Shown here piece by piece: positions 34,309-42,978 of a stretch of 64,000 nt of DNA. The DNA is from Deltaproteobacteria bacterium (GTDB lineage: Bacteria > Desulfobacterota > Desulfuromonadia > Desulfuromonadales > BM103), in NCBI GenBank assembly GCA_024279915.1, contig JAJRRB010000021.1, positions 1 to 64,000 of the forward strand. Direction: 5' to 3'. Position numbers and translations under genes: made by a program. Within the stretch, counting starts at the first letter, position 1, and each line of letters opens with the position of its first letter. Under the pieces are notes generated by a model. It was not told the DNA's origin, ran no database searches, and saw nothing but the letters and a program-made list of their open reading frames with translations.

Positions 34309-34940
34309 ATATTCTCCGTGACACAAGCACTTTCGATACAGGCCTTTTCGATAAAACGCCGAAGCATGTCGAGATCGTGTTCATTGGAGAATTTGAAAAG
34401 AACCCCAATTTGAGGTTTGAACCGCTTCTTGGAATCTCCAGCAGGAATGCAATACAAGACCTCTGCCGGAGTTCTGAACACCTTACCTGCCAGTTTGAAT
34501 GCAATATCCACCACCTTGCCACGCGGTATTTCATGCGCGCAGGTAATGCGTCCACCACGCCCAGAGAGAGAGACCAGGCAACCGTCAAACCAGTCATTTT
34601 CAATTTTCAGATCAACATCGGCTTCCATGACAACCCGGATATGGCGACGAGGGGTCGGGAACAAGTGGGCTTCCAGCAGATGATATAGACGGGTTAAGGA
34701 GATGGGAATTTCAAGAAACTCCCCTTCCGACAGCGGCATGGGGGTCAGCCAAACCACCTGGGCTTCATGCTCAGACAATTTAACCCCGCGCTCAGCAAAG
34801 ATAACTTTCGCCGCAGACAGATCTTCTACGGCAAAGAACCGCCAATTGGCAAGAATACGGTTTAAAAGTCTGTTGAATTTCAGGTTGCGCGTTACAACAG
34901 CAACCTGTTTGATATTGGATTGTTCGCCCCCAAGTAACAT
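34230..34940 (-). CDS. PilZ-domain protein with receiver-like N-terminus
   Basis: A 236-residue protein. The first 85 residues look like a degenerate receiver-type alpha/beta domain (VAVVTRNLKFNRLLNRIL) without the acidic pocket. From about 95 is a PilZ domain: RRHIR gives the RxxxR c-di-GMP motif, and CLVSLSGRGGRI corresponds to the second motif, with Ser in place of the usual Asp/Asn. It may sense c-di-GMP, with the second motif weakened. The ATG lies in the loop of a 7-bp inverted repeat (aagtaac / gttactt), and GAGGGAG is 12 bases off. Its 3' end overlaps the convergent regulator gene. Confidence 0.75.
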   Translation of the reverse strand: MLLGGEQSNIKQVAVVTRNLKFNRLLNRILANWRFFAVEDLSAAKVIFAERGVKLSEHEAQVVWLTPMPLSEGEFLEIPISLTRLYHLLEAHLFPTPRRHIRVVMEADVDLKIENDWFDGCLVSLSGRGGRITCAHEIPRGKVVDIAFKLAGKVFRTPAEVLYCIPAGDSKKRFKPQIGVLFKFSNEHDLDMLRRFIEKACIESACVTENIQLNDPCVSWLDVPVDPWDVTDSSQR

Positions 34941-35078
34941 TGTGTTACTTACTCCCTCTTAGATTTAATCCATAACTCACGAGTATTCTACAACAAACAG
35001 CACAATTTTTATCCTAGAAACCACAGTTAATCTTGAAAAATATTCCATGTCCACATGCGGTTGATTACCCACCACACT

Positions 35079-35852
35079 CTACAAATCTGTTTCCATTTTT
35101 TTGACCACTGCGCGGTCCAGCAAATGCCGCGGTTGTACATTGTCCAGAGCGCGAATCATGCTGCGCTTAACGTGACGATTGTCTTTATGCAATTCAGTGA
35201 GCAGTCGTTTCATTCTCTGGCGATTCTGGTCTTCCTCTCCCATCACAGGACAACCACAATCTATAATTGGAAATTCATTCTGCTTGGAGAACTTTATTAT
35301 ATCGGATTCTTCCACATAAACCAGAGGCCGAATCACTGTATGTCGTTTATTATCCGCCAACATCTTAGGACTCATAGCTGCCAATTTGCCAGAGTAGAAC
35401 TGGTTGAGAAGTAACGTCTCAATGAAGTCATCAAGATGATGACCGAGCGCAATCTTGTTACATTCAAGTCGATCCGCCACGTCATAGAGAACTCCCCGGC
35501 GTAGCCGGGCGCAAAAAGCGCAATATGAGGAACCAGGATGTCGCTTCTCCTCGATAATCTGCGAGCAGTTAGTTGCTTCCATATGTACTTGGAAACCACA
35601 CTCTTTCAAGTAGTCTTCCAGAACATCTTTGCGATAACCGGGGAACCCGGCATCGACATTAACTGCAATCAGTTCGTACTGAATCGGAGCACGGCGGCGT
35701 AGCTGCTCGAGGATATGCAACAGGACATAAGAATCCTTACCACCGGAAACGGCGACTGCAATCCGGTCACCCTCCTCAATCAGACCAAATTCGCCAACAG
35801 CTTTTCCGGTCAGTTTTTTGATTCTTCGAAATTGGCTATTATCGAGTAGCAT
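35079..35852 (-). CDS. ttcA: tRNA 2-thiocytidine biosynthesis protein TtcA
   Basis: Thiolates cytidine-32 of some tRNAs using ATP and a [4Fe-4S] cluster. The PP-loop AVSGGKDSYVLLHIL binds ATP, CAFCARLRRG holds the CxxC cluster ligands, ALGHHLDDFIETLLLN is conserved in the family, and a third Cys is present at IDCGCPVMG. The track begins at 35933, inside the efflux gene; MLLDNSQFRRIKK at 35852 gives the normal 257 residues and starts 16 bp after the RND gene's stop. It therefore sits at the end of the efflux operon, an odd place for a tRNA modification gene. Confidence 0.93.
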   Translation of the reverse strand: MLLDNSQFRRIKKLTGKAVGEFGLIEEGDRIAVAVSGGKDSYVLLHILEQLRRRAPIQYELIAVNVDAGFPGYRKDVLEDYLKECGFQVHMEATNCSQIIEEKRHPGSSYCAFCARLRRGVLYDVADRLECNKIALGHHLDDFIETLLLNQFYSGKLAAMSPKMLADNKRHTVIRPLVYVEESDIIKFSKQNEFPIIDCGCPVMGEEDQNRQRMKRLLTELHKDNRHVKRSMIRALDNVQPRHLLDRAVVKKMETDL

Positions 35853-35868
35853 TGTCGAGGACCTGCCT

Positions 35869-38800
35869 TTAATTTTCTGTTTCAATACGATGGTCTGCAT
35901 GTCTCTCTTGCAGACCAATAAACTGTCGAGCATCTTCCAGAATCAGGTAGAGAGAAGGAACCAGCAACAAGGTAATACCGGTGGCAAAAAGGATCCCGAA
36001 AGCCAGACTGATCGCCATTGGTATGAGAAACTGAGCTTGTACGCTGGTTTCCAGGATAATCGGCATAAGACCAAAAAATGTTGTCAAAGAGGTTAACAGA
36101 ATAGGTCGAAAACGTCTTTGACCGGCCTCTATAACCGCGTCCAGCAGCGGCTTACCCTTCCTTCGCATCCGATTGGTGTAGTCTATCAGCAGCAAGGAAT
36201 CGTTGACAACCACACCGGTCAGGGCAACAATTCCGAACATACTCAGGATGCTCAGGTCGTACCCCATAATATAATGCCCGAGGGTTGCACCGACGATACC
36301 GAAAGGGATCGCAGTCATGATCAACAGCGGTTGGGAATAACTTCGGAAAGGAATCGCCAGCAGGGCAAAGATAATGATCAATACCAGCTTGAAGCCGTTA
36401 AACATACTCTCCATCGATTCCCGTCGATTCTTATCCTCACCTTCCATGTCATAACTTAAGCCCGGATAATCAGCCATCAGTTTCGGCAAAGCTGTTGACT
36501 TGATTTCGGCGAGGATCTCTTCTGCATTGGCAGTATGACTATCCACTGTCGCAGTCACATTGATCACTCGCTTGCGATCGCTCCGATTGATCTTACTGAA
36601 GCCACGGCTCTCAACCAGAGTCGCAGCCCGATCCAGTGGAATCTCACCGCCGCCCGGAACCCTGATACGCATATTTTCGAGATCCCAGAATCGCTGACGA
36701 CTCTCTTCAGGATAGCGGACCAGAACTTTGACTTCATTTCGACCCCGCTGCAATCGCAATGCTTCCGAGCCGTAAAAAGCGCCGCGCAACTGTCGGCCCA
36801 GGTTCTCTTCAGTGATTCCAAGAGTGCGTGCTTCAGGCTTCAATCGAACTTTAACCTCTCGTTTGCCAAGCGTGTAATTGTCGGTAATGTCACCCGTGCC
36901 CGGGTATGTGGCAATGATGCCCTTGAGACGTTCAGCCGCCTCATCGAGAACGGTAAAATCCTCGTGAGCCAGTTGAATATCGATATTGGCACCAAGATGA
37001 ATCAGGTTCGAAGTAAAAGTTAAGGTTTCCACCCCCACGATCTCTCCCAAACTCTCTCGCCAACGGTTGGCGATCTCGGTTGCCGTCACCGCACGATTCT
37101 CACTCGGGGTCAAAAACATGGAGATACTGGCAAGGTTCCCGCCCGAACTGGAAAAATTACCAGCTGGCCCTCGATCCGTCGTTGCCGAACCAACATTCGC
37201 ATAGACATGACGCATGACAGAAACGCCCGGCGGAAGCTCTTTATCATACTCGGCAACTGCGTCAAGCCCAGCGTTGACGACCTGTTCCTGAATCTGGGTG
37301 GTTAATCCTACGGGGCTTCCCGGAGCCAACTCAAGAGCAACCTGGATGACGTTACTGTCAACCGTAGGCATAAATCTAAATTTGACAATTCCGCCGCCGA
37401 CCAGACCGAAGCCAACAAACATCAGAACCGCACAGGCCACAGCGACAGTCGTGTAGCGATTCTTCAAGCAAAGATCAAGGGTCTTCCGATACGGACCGTT
37501 AATAAATTTCTGCAGGGCGCTGCCGAAACGCCGCCGATTCTTATCGAGGATGCCCAGTAAGCCACCCGGGGTCTGCCGGGGTTTACCAATTGACAAATGA
37601 GCAGGCAAGATGAAAAGCCCTTCAACAAGAGACACCAGCAGAATTATTATGACAATCGCAGGAATTACCATGATGAACTTGCCCATGATGCCACTGGTAA
37701 AGAGCAAAGGCAAAAACGCCGTTACCGAAGTCAGGATCGCAAAGACTACCGGTTGGGCAACCTCGATAGTGCCATCGATGGCCGCTTGCAGATAGGGCTT
37801 GCCGGTTTGGCGGTGTTCATAAGTATTTTCACCAATGACAATCGCATCGTCGACCACGATGCCAAGCGCCATGATAAAAGCAAAGAGTGAGATCATGTTG
37901 ATCGAGACATCGATTGCCGGCATGAAGAGCAACGCACCGCAAAACGAGATAGGGATGCCAAGCATAACCCAGAGGGCCAGGCGAATTTCAAGGAAAAGGC
38001 TGAGAGTAAAAGAGACCAGCACCAAACCAATCATGGCATTTCTGACGAGGAGGTCCTTACGACTTTTGAAAAGTTCCGAGTTATCGTTCCAGGTGGCAAG
38101 TTTGACGGATTCCGGAAACTGACGCCGTTTGGCCTCGACATACTTTTTGACGGTGTCGGCTATTTCCGTCGGCTTCTGGTTACCAACCCGGTAGACCTTG
38201 GCCATGGCTGCTGGCAGGCCATCGAAGAGGCCAAACTGGTCAGTCTCCTCGAAGCTATCCTTAACGATGGCGATATCGCCGATGGTGACTTCTGTACCAT
38301 CAGGAGTGGTCAGGACAACAATACTGGCATATTCATGACCGACATAGCGTCGTTCCTTGGTTCTGACAAGAATCTCGCCGGAACCGGTTTTTATTGTCCC
38401 GCCAGGTAGATCGAGAGATGCCTGGCGAACCCGTTGCGCAATCTGGTCAAAAGTCAGATCATAGCGGCGCAGGTTGGTTTCATCGATCTCAATAGAAATT
38501 TCATAGGGACGCACACCGCTCAGATCAACCTGGGTGATATTCGGTTCCAGCAGAAGTTCATCGCGGACCTGCTCAGCCAGCTCCCGTAAGCTGCGTTCCG
38601 GCAAGTTGCCGAAGACCACCACTGAGATGACCTCACGTCGGTTGAGCATCTTACTGACCACCGGTTTTTCAGCATCATTCGGGAAAGTGATGATCCGGTC
38701 GACTTCGCTCTTGATATCCTGTAAAACCAGATCGATATCAGCATCAGTTGTGATCTCTGCAGTGACAACCCCGTAACCTTCAGCAGCCACTGATTTAACC

Positions 38801-39039
38801 TGTTTGATGCCGTCAACTCCGGTCAGGTTTTCCTCAATTTTGAGAATGACCCCCTCTTCAACTTCTTCCGGTCCGGCACCGGGATAAACCACGCTCACCT
38901 GAATACGATCAAGGGTTATATCCGGGAAAACCTCCTGTTTGATACTGAAACCGAGGATCAAACCGCCAATGATTAATACCAGCATCAACAGGTTGGCGGC
39001 GACGTGATTCTCCGCCATCCAGCGAATTGCTCCGTTCAT
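35869..39039 (-). CDS. RND-family efflux transporter, inner-membrane permease
   Basis: The proton-driven pump of a tripartite efflux system. The 1056-residue protein opens with a transmembrane helix (HVAANLLMLVLIIGGLILG) and VFPDITLDRIQVSVVYPGAGPEEVEE, has two large periplasmic loops and 12 predicted membrane helices. The helix with GIVVDDAIVIGEN near residue 395 carries the paired Asp that relay protons in AcrB/CusA-type pumps, and GIVALTGVVVNDSLLLIDY is its C-terminal counterpart. No heavy-metal methionine track is obvious, so drugs, solvents or lipids are likelier substrates than metals, but this is not certain. Its start overlaps the fusion protein's stop as TAATG. Confidence 0.95.
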   Translation of the reverse strand: MNGAIRWMAENHVAANLLMLVLIIGGLILGFSIKQEVFPDITLDRIQVSVVYPGAGPEEVEEGVILKIEENLTGVDGIKQVKSVAAEGYGVVTAEITTDADIDLVLQDIKSEVDRIITFPNDAEKPVVSKMLNRREVISVVVFGNLPERSLRELAEQVRDELLLEPNITQVDLSGVRPYEISIEIDETNLRRYDLTFDQIAQRVRQASLDLPGGTIKTGSGEILVRTKERRYVGHEYASIVVLTTPDGTEVTIGDIAIVKDSFEETDQFGLFDGLPAAMAKVYRVGNQKPTEIADTVKKYVEAKRRQFPESVKLATWNDNSELFKSRKDLLVRNAMIGLVLVSFTLSLFLEIRLALWVMLGIPISFCGALLFMPAIDVSINMISLFAFIMALGIVVDDAIVIGENTYEHRQTGKPYLQAAIDGTIEVAQPVVFAILTSVTAFLPLLFTSGIMGKFIMVIPAIVIIILLVSLVEGLFILPAHLSIGKPRQTPGGLLGILDKNRRRFGSALQKFINGPYRKTLDLCLKNRYTTVAVACAVLMFVGFGLVGGGIVKFRFMPTVDSNVIQVALELAPGSPVGLTTQIQEQVVNAGLDAVAEYDKELPPGVSVMRHVYANVGSATTDRGPAGNFSSSGGNLASISMFLTPSENRAVTATEIANRWRESLGEIVGVETLTFTSNLIHLGANIDIQLAHEDFTVLDEAAERLKGIIATYPGTGDITDNYTLGKREVKVRLKPEARTLGITEENLGRQLRGAFYGSEALRLQRGRNEVKVLVRYPEESRQRFWDLENMRIRVPGGGEIPLDRAATLVESRGFSKINRSDRKRVINVTATVDSHTANAEEILAEIKSTALPKLMADYPGLSYDMEGEDKNRRESMESMFNGFKLVLIIIFALLAIPFRSYSQPLLIMTAIPFGIVGATLGHYIMGYDLSILSMFGIVALTGVVVNDSLLLIDYTNRMRRKGKPLLDAVIEAGQRRFRPILLTSLTTFFGLMPIILETSVQAQFLIPMAISLAFGILFATGITLLLVPSLYLILEDARQFIGLQERHADHRIETEN

Positions 39040-40208
39040 TATTTAGCCCCCCGCAACTGCGGCCGTAACAACATTCCCTCAGCTGCACCGGTAAGGTTCG
39101 TCAGGACAATCTTTTCACCGGCATTCAGTCCCGATCGGACCAGGACTTCATCACGTTCCCGGCGGATAATTTCGACCTCACGAATATGCAACCTGTTTTC
39201 CTCGTCAACAATCCAGATGGTGTCGTTATCGTGTAAAGCACCACGCGGCACAGCAATAACATCAGAGATTTCTTCGCCCTGCAGATGGACCTCAACGAAC
39301 ATACCGGGCAAGAGATCGTTCAGAAGCTTTCCCTCAGTGTTTTGAGCATAAGGTTCAGAAACAGTGACCACCACGCGCGCCATCCGGTTGCGTGGGTCGA
39401 TTTCGCCCAAGGCTCGGGTTATTACTCCCTGCCACTTAAATGTCTGCCCACCGGATTGCAGCTCAATTTTCGCCAACGAGCCTTCCTGCATTGTACTGCT
39501 ACGCGGCACCTGCAACCAGACGAGCTCATCGAGGGAAAGCGGCACAACAACTTCTATCTGGTCCACCCCGGCCACTGTCGCGACCGGAGCTCCGGCATTA
39601 ATAAACTGGCCAATCTCAAGCTGCTCACTGCGTACGTAGCAGTTAAATGGTGCGAACACCCTGGTCCGTTGCAGATTGAGTTCGGCCTGCTGGACATTGG
39701 CTTGGGCGGCATCGCGCTGCGCCCTGGCACTTTTCAACTGGGGTTCATAGATGACCAGTGAGTTAGGCTCTGCACTATTATCACTGTTAAGTAAATGCCA
39801 TTCTTTGCGGGCCAGATCGGCCAGATTCTCGTTACGCAGCAGCTCGAATTCCGCCTGAGCAAGACTCGATTGAGCAAGAGCTATCGCCAGTTGATAATCA
39901 ACGTCTTCGATGGCAAAGAGCAATTCACCTTGACGAAAGATGCCACCGGCCACCATCTGCGGAGAAAGTTCGCTGACGCGGCCTTTAACCTGGGGCGTAA
40001 TACCGACTTCGTAACGCGACTGGGCACTACCGGTACCACTGATGATAACCTGGCGGCTGGTTTTAACCAGCTCTGCCACCTCAACCAGGGGACCTAAGTA
40101 AGTTGTCTCATGAGGCTTAGGAACCTTGCGCGATTTAATCAGGACAAAGGTCAACACCAGGGCAATCACGATAACCAGAATTGGCAATAGAGCTCTCTTC
40201 ATTTTCAT
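39039..40208 (-). CDS. RND efflux periplasmic adaptor (membrane fusion protein)
   Basis: Bridges the pump and the outer-membrane channel. The 389-residue protein has an N-terminal membrane helix (LLPILVIVIALVLTFVLI), a lipoyl-like half (VKGRVSELSPQMVAGG, VDYQLAIALAQSSLAQAEFELL), an alpha-hairpin coiled coil rich in Ala/Gln, the returning FAPFNCYVRSEQLEIGQFI half, and beta-barrel and membrane-proximal domains ending LTNLTGAAEGMLL. AAGGA lies ahead of the ATG. Both junctions are TAATG overlaps, indicating translational coupling of channel, adaptor and pump. Confidence 0.94.
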   Translation of the reverse strand: MKMKRALLPILVIVIALVLTFVLIKSRKVPKPHETTYLGPLVEVAELVKTSRQVIISGTGSAQSRYEVGITPQVKGRVSELSPQMVAGGIFRQGELLFAIEDVDYQLAIALAQSSLAQAEFELLRNENLADLARKEWHLLNSDNSAEPNSLVIYEPQLKSARAQRDAAQANVQQAELNLQRTRVFAPFNCYVRSEQLEIGQFINAGAPVATVAGVDQIEVVVPLSLDELVWLQVPRSSTMQEGSLAKIELQSGGQTFKWQGVITRALGEIDPRNRMARVVVTVSEPYAQNTEGKLLNDLLPGMFVEVHLQGEEISDVIAVPRGALHDNDTIWIVDEENRLHIREVEIIRRERDEVLVRSGLNAGEKIVLTNLTGAAEGMLLRPQLRGAK

Positions 40209-41623
40209 TATTTCTTGTCCTTATTAACCTGCAAACGTGAATTCACTTTGTCCTGCATCCAGGCTCCCCCGAGCGATCGTGCCAGACTGATTCGATCAGC
40301 AAGCAGTTGGCGTTGCGCGGCAAGCAGGCGGCTACTGACATCAAAATCAGTACGCTGGGCAGTCAGTACTGGCAGGTAGTCGACCAGGCCGGCAAGATAA
40401 CGATCCGTGGATAACCTCATGGTCGCTCCAGTCGCTTGCGCGGTTTCAGCAAGACGTTCGACACGCTGCTCGGTTGCAAAGTTATTGACCAAAGCGTCCT
40501 CGACTTCCTGAAAGGCTGACAGCACTTTTTGTTGGTAGTTGGCCACAGCCTCGCGCAGAGCAGCCTCTTGTCTCTCTACCTCGGCCCGCCGTCTGCCACC
40601 ATCAACAATAGGCAGAGCCAAGTTGCCAAGCAGGCTCCAGAATTCGCCCTTGATCAGACCTGCGGTAACATCCTGACGAAGGGAGCCGTAACCGCCGGAC
40701 AGGCTGATTGATGGAAAACGATCAGCAATGGCCGCAGCAACGCCAGCATCAGCAGCCTCAACACGTTGCAAAGCCGCCTGGAGATCAGGGCGCTGACTGA
40801 TTAAACTAGCAGGAATACCAGTTGCAAAAAGGTCTGGAGCGCTGGGCAATTGTTCGAGACTGCCGTCAGGGCTACGCTCCGGATAGCGACCAATCAGCAC
40901 AGCCATGGCATGTTCGGCCTCGGCCAGGCGGGCTTCAAAAAGATAGCGTGCTGCCTGAGCTCCGGTCAGGTTCTGGCGCGCCTGGTACATATCGACAGCA
41001 GGGACCAAGCCCAGGTTATAACGGTTTTCGACACGCGTCGCCGTATCAGCAAAAGAGGCAATCGATTGCTCAGTCAGTGCCAGTTGGGATCGTTGCTCAA
41101 CAGCCAGAAAGTAGAGGTCAGTCAATCGCGCCGACAGCCCGAGGTAGAGGGTCTCTACATCTTGACGACTTGCTGACAGTTCCAATTCTGCCGCCTGGCT
41201 CTGCGCTGCCAGCTTGCCCCATAAATCGAGTTCATAACTGGCCGCCAGTGATAGCTGCTGGCTATCGCCAATAAAATCGTCATGCAGACCAGGCTGATTT
41301 GAGCGTCCTTGGCTTGCACCGCCGACAAGAGCCGGAGACTGAGCGCTGCGAGTAATTCTAAAGGCGGCTTCGACCTGCTCCAGTCTGGCAATTGCCTGGG
41401 TCATCTCCAGATTCTGAGCAAAGAGTTCTGTCATCAACAGGTTGAGGCGCTCATCGTTAAAAACCAGCCACCACTGATCGACTGACAACCCCTGCTCACC
41501 GACCTCTTGATTTTCCAGATATTCCGGTGGTGGAGTCACTGACAACTCAACTTTAATTGGATCATGCAATGAACAACCAGCCAGAATTAGTATCATGCAG
41601 AGAACGCCAAGACGTATCATCAT
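40208..41623 (-). CDS. TolC-like outer-membrane efflux lipoprotein (NodT type)
   Basis: The outer-membrane channel of the tripartite pump. The 471-residue protein has a lipoprotein signal ending LILAGCS (Cys 17) and the two repeated TolC-type helical halves: WWLVFNDERLNLLMTELFAQNLEM, later LPIVDGGRRRAEVERQEAAL with AFQEVEDALVN, and a second TAQATGATMRLSTDRYLAGLVDYLPVL. This is the normal layout of NodT-type factors. Its start overlaps the TetR stop (ATGATGA), and its stop overlaps the adaptor's start. Confidence 0.94.
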   Translation of the reverse strand: MMIRLGVLCMILILAGCSLHDPIKVELSVTPPPEYLENQEVGEQGLSVDQWWLVFNDERLNLLMTELFAQNLEMTQAIARLEQVEAAFRITRSAQSPALVGGASQGRSNQPGLHDDFIGDSQQLSLAASYELDLWGKLAAQSQAAELELSASRQDVETLYLGLSARLTDLYFLAVEQRSQLALTEQSIASFADTATRVENRYNLGLVPAVDMYQARQNLTGAQAARYLFEARLAEAEHAMAVLIGRYPERSPDGSLEQLPSAPDLFATGIPASLISQRPDLQAALQRVEAADAGVAAAIADRFPSISLSGGYGSLRQDVTAGLIKGEFWSLLGNLALPIVDGGRRRAEVERQEAALREAVANYQQKVLSAFQEVEDALVNNFATEQRVERLAETAQATGATMRLSTDRYLAGLVDYLPVLTAQRTDFDVSSRLLAAQRQLLADRISLARSLGGAWMQDKVNSRLQVNKDKK

Positions 41624-42255
41624 TGAGTCGCCTCCATGCCCGCCGTAGCAAAATCCAGGAAGATATCAACCAGATCATCAACCGGCACATCGATGTTGAC
41701 ATCGTCTGGCACAATGGAATGACGCTCATGACAGCGCATGATGTGACTCAGTGAGCCGAAAGCAAAGTGCACCCGCCAGAAGAGAGTCTGACGCGACCAT
41801 TCCGGCAGCGAGAGAGCCAAGGCCTGAAACAATCGATTCATCAGAGGCTCCATATGATTCATGAAAATCGTCATGGCAACACCACGCGGCTCAGCGAGAA
41901 TCCTGCCAATCAGCGCAACAAAATCCTCGCTGTCAGAGCCATGCAGGCGTAAGCACAGGGTTGGCTCGACAAATGTCCGCAGGACCTCTCGACACATCGG
42001 TGTTTCTCCGGCTCGTTCCGTTTTCTCCAACAGAGCTTCAAGCTGACCAAGACGAATTTCATTAAGAGGGTTCAGACGGCGTTCGATGACTGCTTCAAGA
42101 AGAGATTCTTTGCTACCAAAATGATAGTTGACCGCGGCCAGATTGACTTTGGCCTCAGTAGTTATACTGCGCAGGGAGGTGGGATGATAACCGTCCCGGG
42201 CGAAAAAATGCTCTGCTGCGCAGAGGATTCTCTGTTTGGTGTCTGGCTGGCTCAT
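41620..42255 (-). CDS. TetR-family repressor of the efflux operon
   Basis: A 211-residue regulator with the N-terminal TetR helix-turn-helix (TKQRILCAAEHFFARDGY, TSLRSITTEAKVNLAAVNYHFGSKESLLEAV split over two helices) and a C-terminal ligand and dimer domain of the type seen in CecR/YbiH-like members. It is first in the operon, overlapping the channel gene by 4 bp, so it should control its own and the pump's transcription. A 12-bp perfect palindrome lies 47 bp upstream. Inducer unknown. Confidence 0.93.
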   Translation of the reverse strand: MSQPDTKQRILCAAEHFFARDGYHPTSLRSITTEAKVNLAAVNYHFGSKESLLEAVIERRLNPLNEIRLGQLEALLEKTERAGETPMCREVLRTFVEPTLCLRLHGSDSEDFVALIGRILAEPRGVAMTIFMNHMEPLMNRLFQALALSLPEWSRQTLFWRVHFAFGSLSHIMRCHERHSIVPDDVNIDVPVDDLVDIFLDFATAGMEATQ

Positions 42256-42301
42256 TAGATGTCTACATCTCCATGGGAAACAAAAAAAACAGCAACGACA
42301 T

Positions 42302-42313
42302 TCATACGTATGA
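42302..42313. promoter_or_regulatory. Candidate TetR operator
   Basis: tcatacgtatga is a perfect 12-bp palindrome upstream of the TetR gene, next to the AT-rich segment ttaaacgtttgttttaat. Position and symmetry fit an autoregulated operator; binding is not shown. Confidence 0.5.
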
Positions 42314-42463
42314 TTTAAACGTTTGTTTTAATCGGGTCAAGTAAATTGTTCTGTAGAGGGGACAAGGCTTTATACACAAAGAAATTGCCAAAAACCCGCC
42401 ATTCATTTAAGATGAGAGCGCTCAAACGACAAGAAACTTATGTCCATAAGGGGGGGGCTGTTT

Positions 42464-42895
42464 ATGTTATGCAGAGGGGCCGGACTGATATTTCTCATAC
42501 TGTTTTTTTCTGGCTGTGCTTATCTGGACGAGCCGCGCTGGGCCATGCTTGGCGACACCAATGAGCAGGCCTTTTTTATTGACCAAGAGAAAGTACAGCG
42601 ATTACCCGACGACAGCTACAGCTATCAGGTAAAAGTCTACCGGTATGAGGAAGGGCACGTTCATAAAAACGACGAAGGGCACGACACCAACCGACTCCTT
42701 ATTGTCGAAATGAATTGTAGAGAGAGACAATGGACAGAAACAGGCAGTAGTGTCATGGACCAAAACGGTAAAGTCCTGTTCCGACGTCTAATTCTCATGC
42801 CACCTTCCCACCCTGTCGAACAAGGGACCATTCACGAGTCTGCCTTCAACTACCTGTGTGGTGACGATTCCGTCATCGCGCAACATAACCATTAA
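42464..42895 (+). CDS. Small lipoprotein resembling surface-adhesin protein E family
   Basis: A 143-residue envelope lipoprotein: signal LCRGAGLIFLILFFSGC with the lipid-bearing Cys at 18, then a compact domain with YSYQVKVYRYEEG, LLIVEMNCRERQW and a second Cys near the end (FNYLCG). The spaced Cys pair and pattern recall the surface-adhesin E family, but the match is by eye and moderate. The track starts at 42440; the ATG at 42464 follows an eight-G run that serves as the ribosome site and gives a better lipoprotein signal. It stands alone, divergent from the TetR operon. Confidence 0.68.
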   Translation: MLCRGAGLIFLILFFSGCAYLDEPRWAMLGDTNEQAFFIDQEKVQRLPDDSYSYQVKVYRYEEGHVHKNDEGHDTNRLLIVEMNCRERQWTETGSSVMDQNGKVLFRRLILMPPSHPVEQGTIHESAFNYLCGDDSVIAQHNH

Positions 42896-42978
42896 TAATT
42901 TCACACACCTCCCTAGATTGCGTCCGGCAGTTTACCTGCTAGCCTATAGGTATCATTTCACCTAAAGGACACGTCTAT

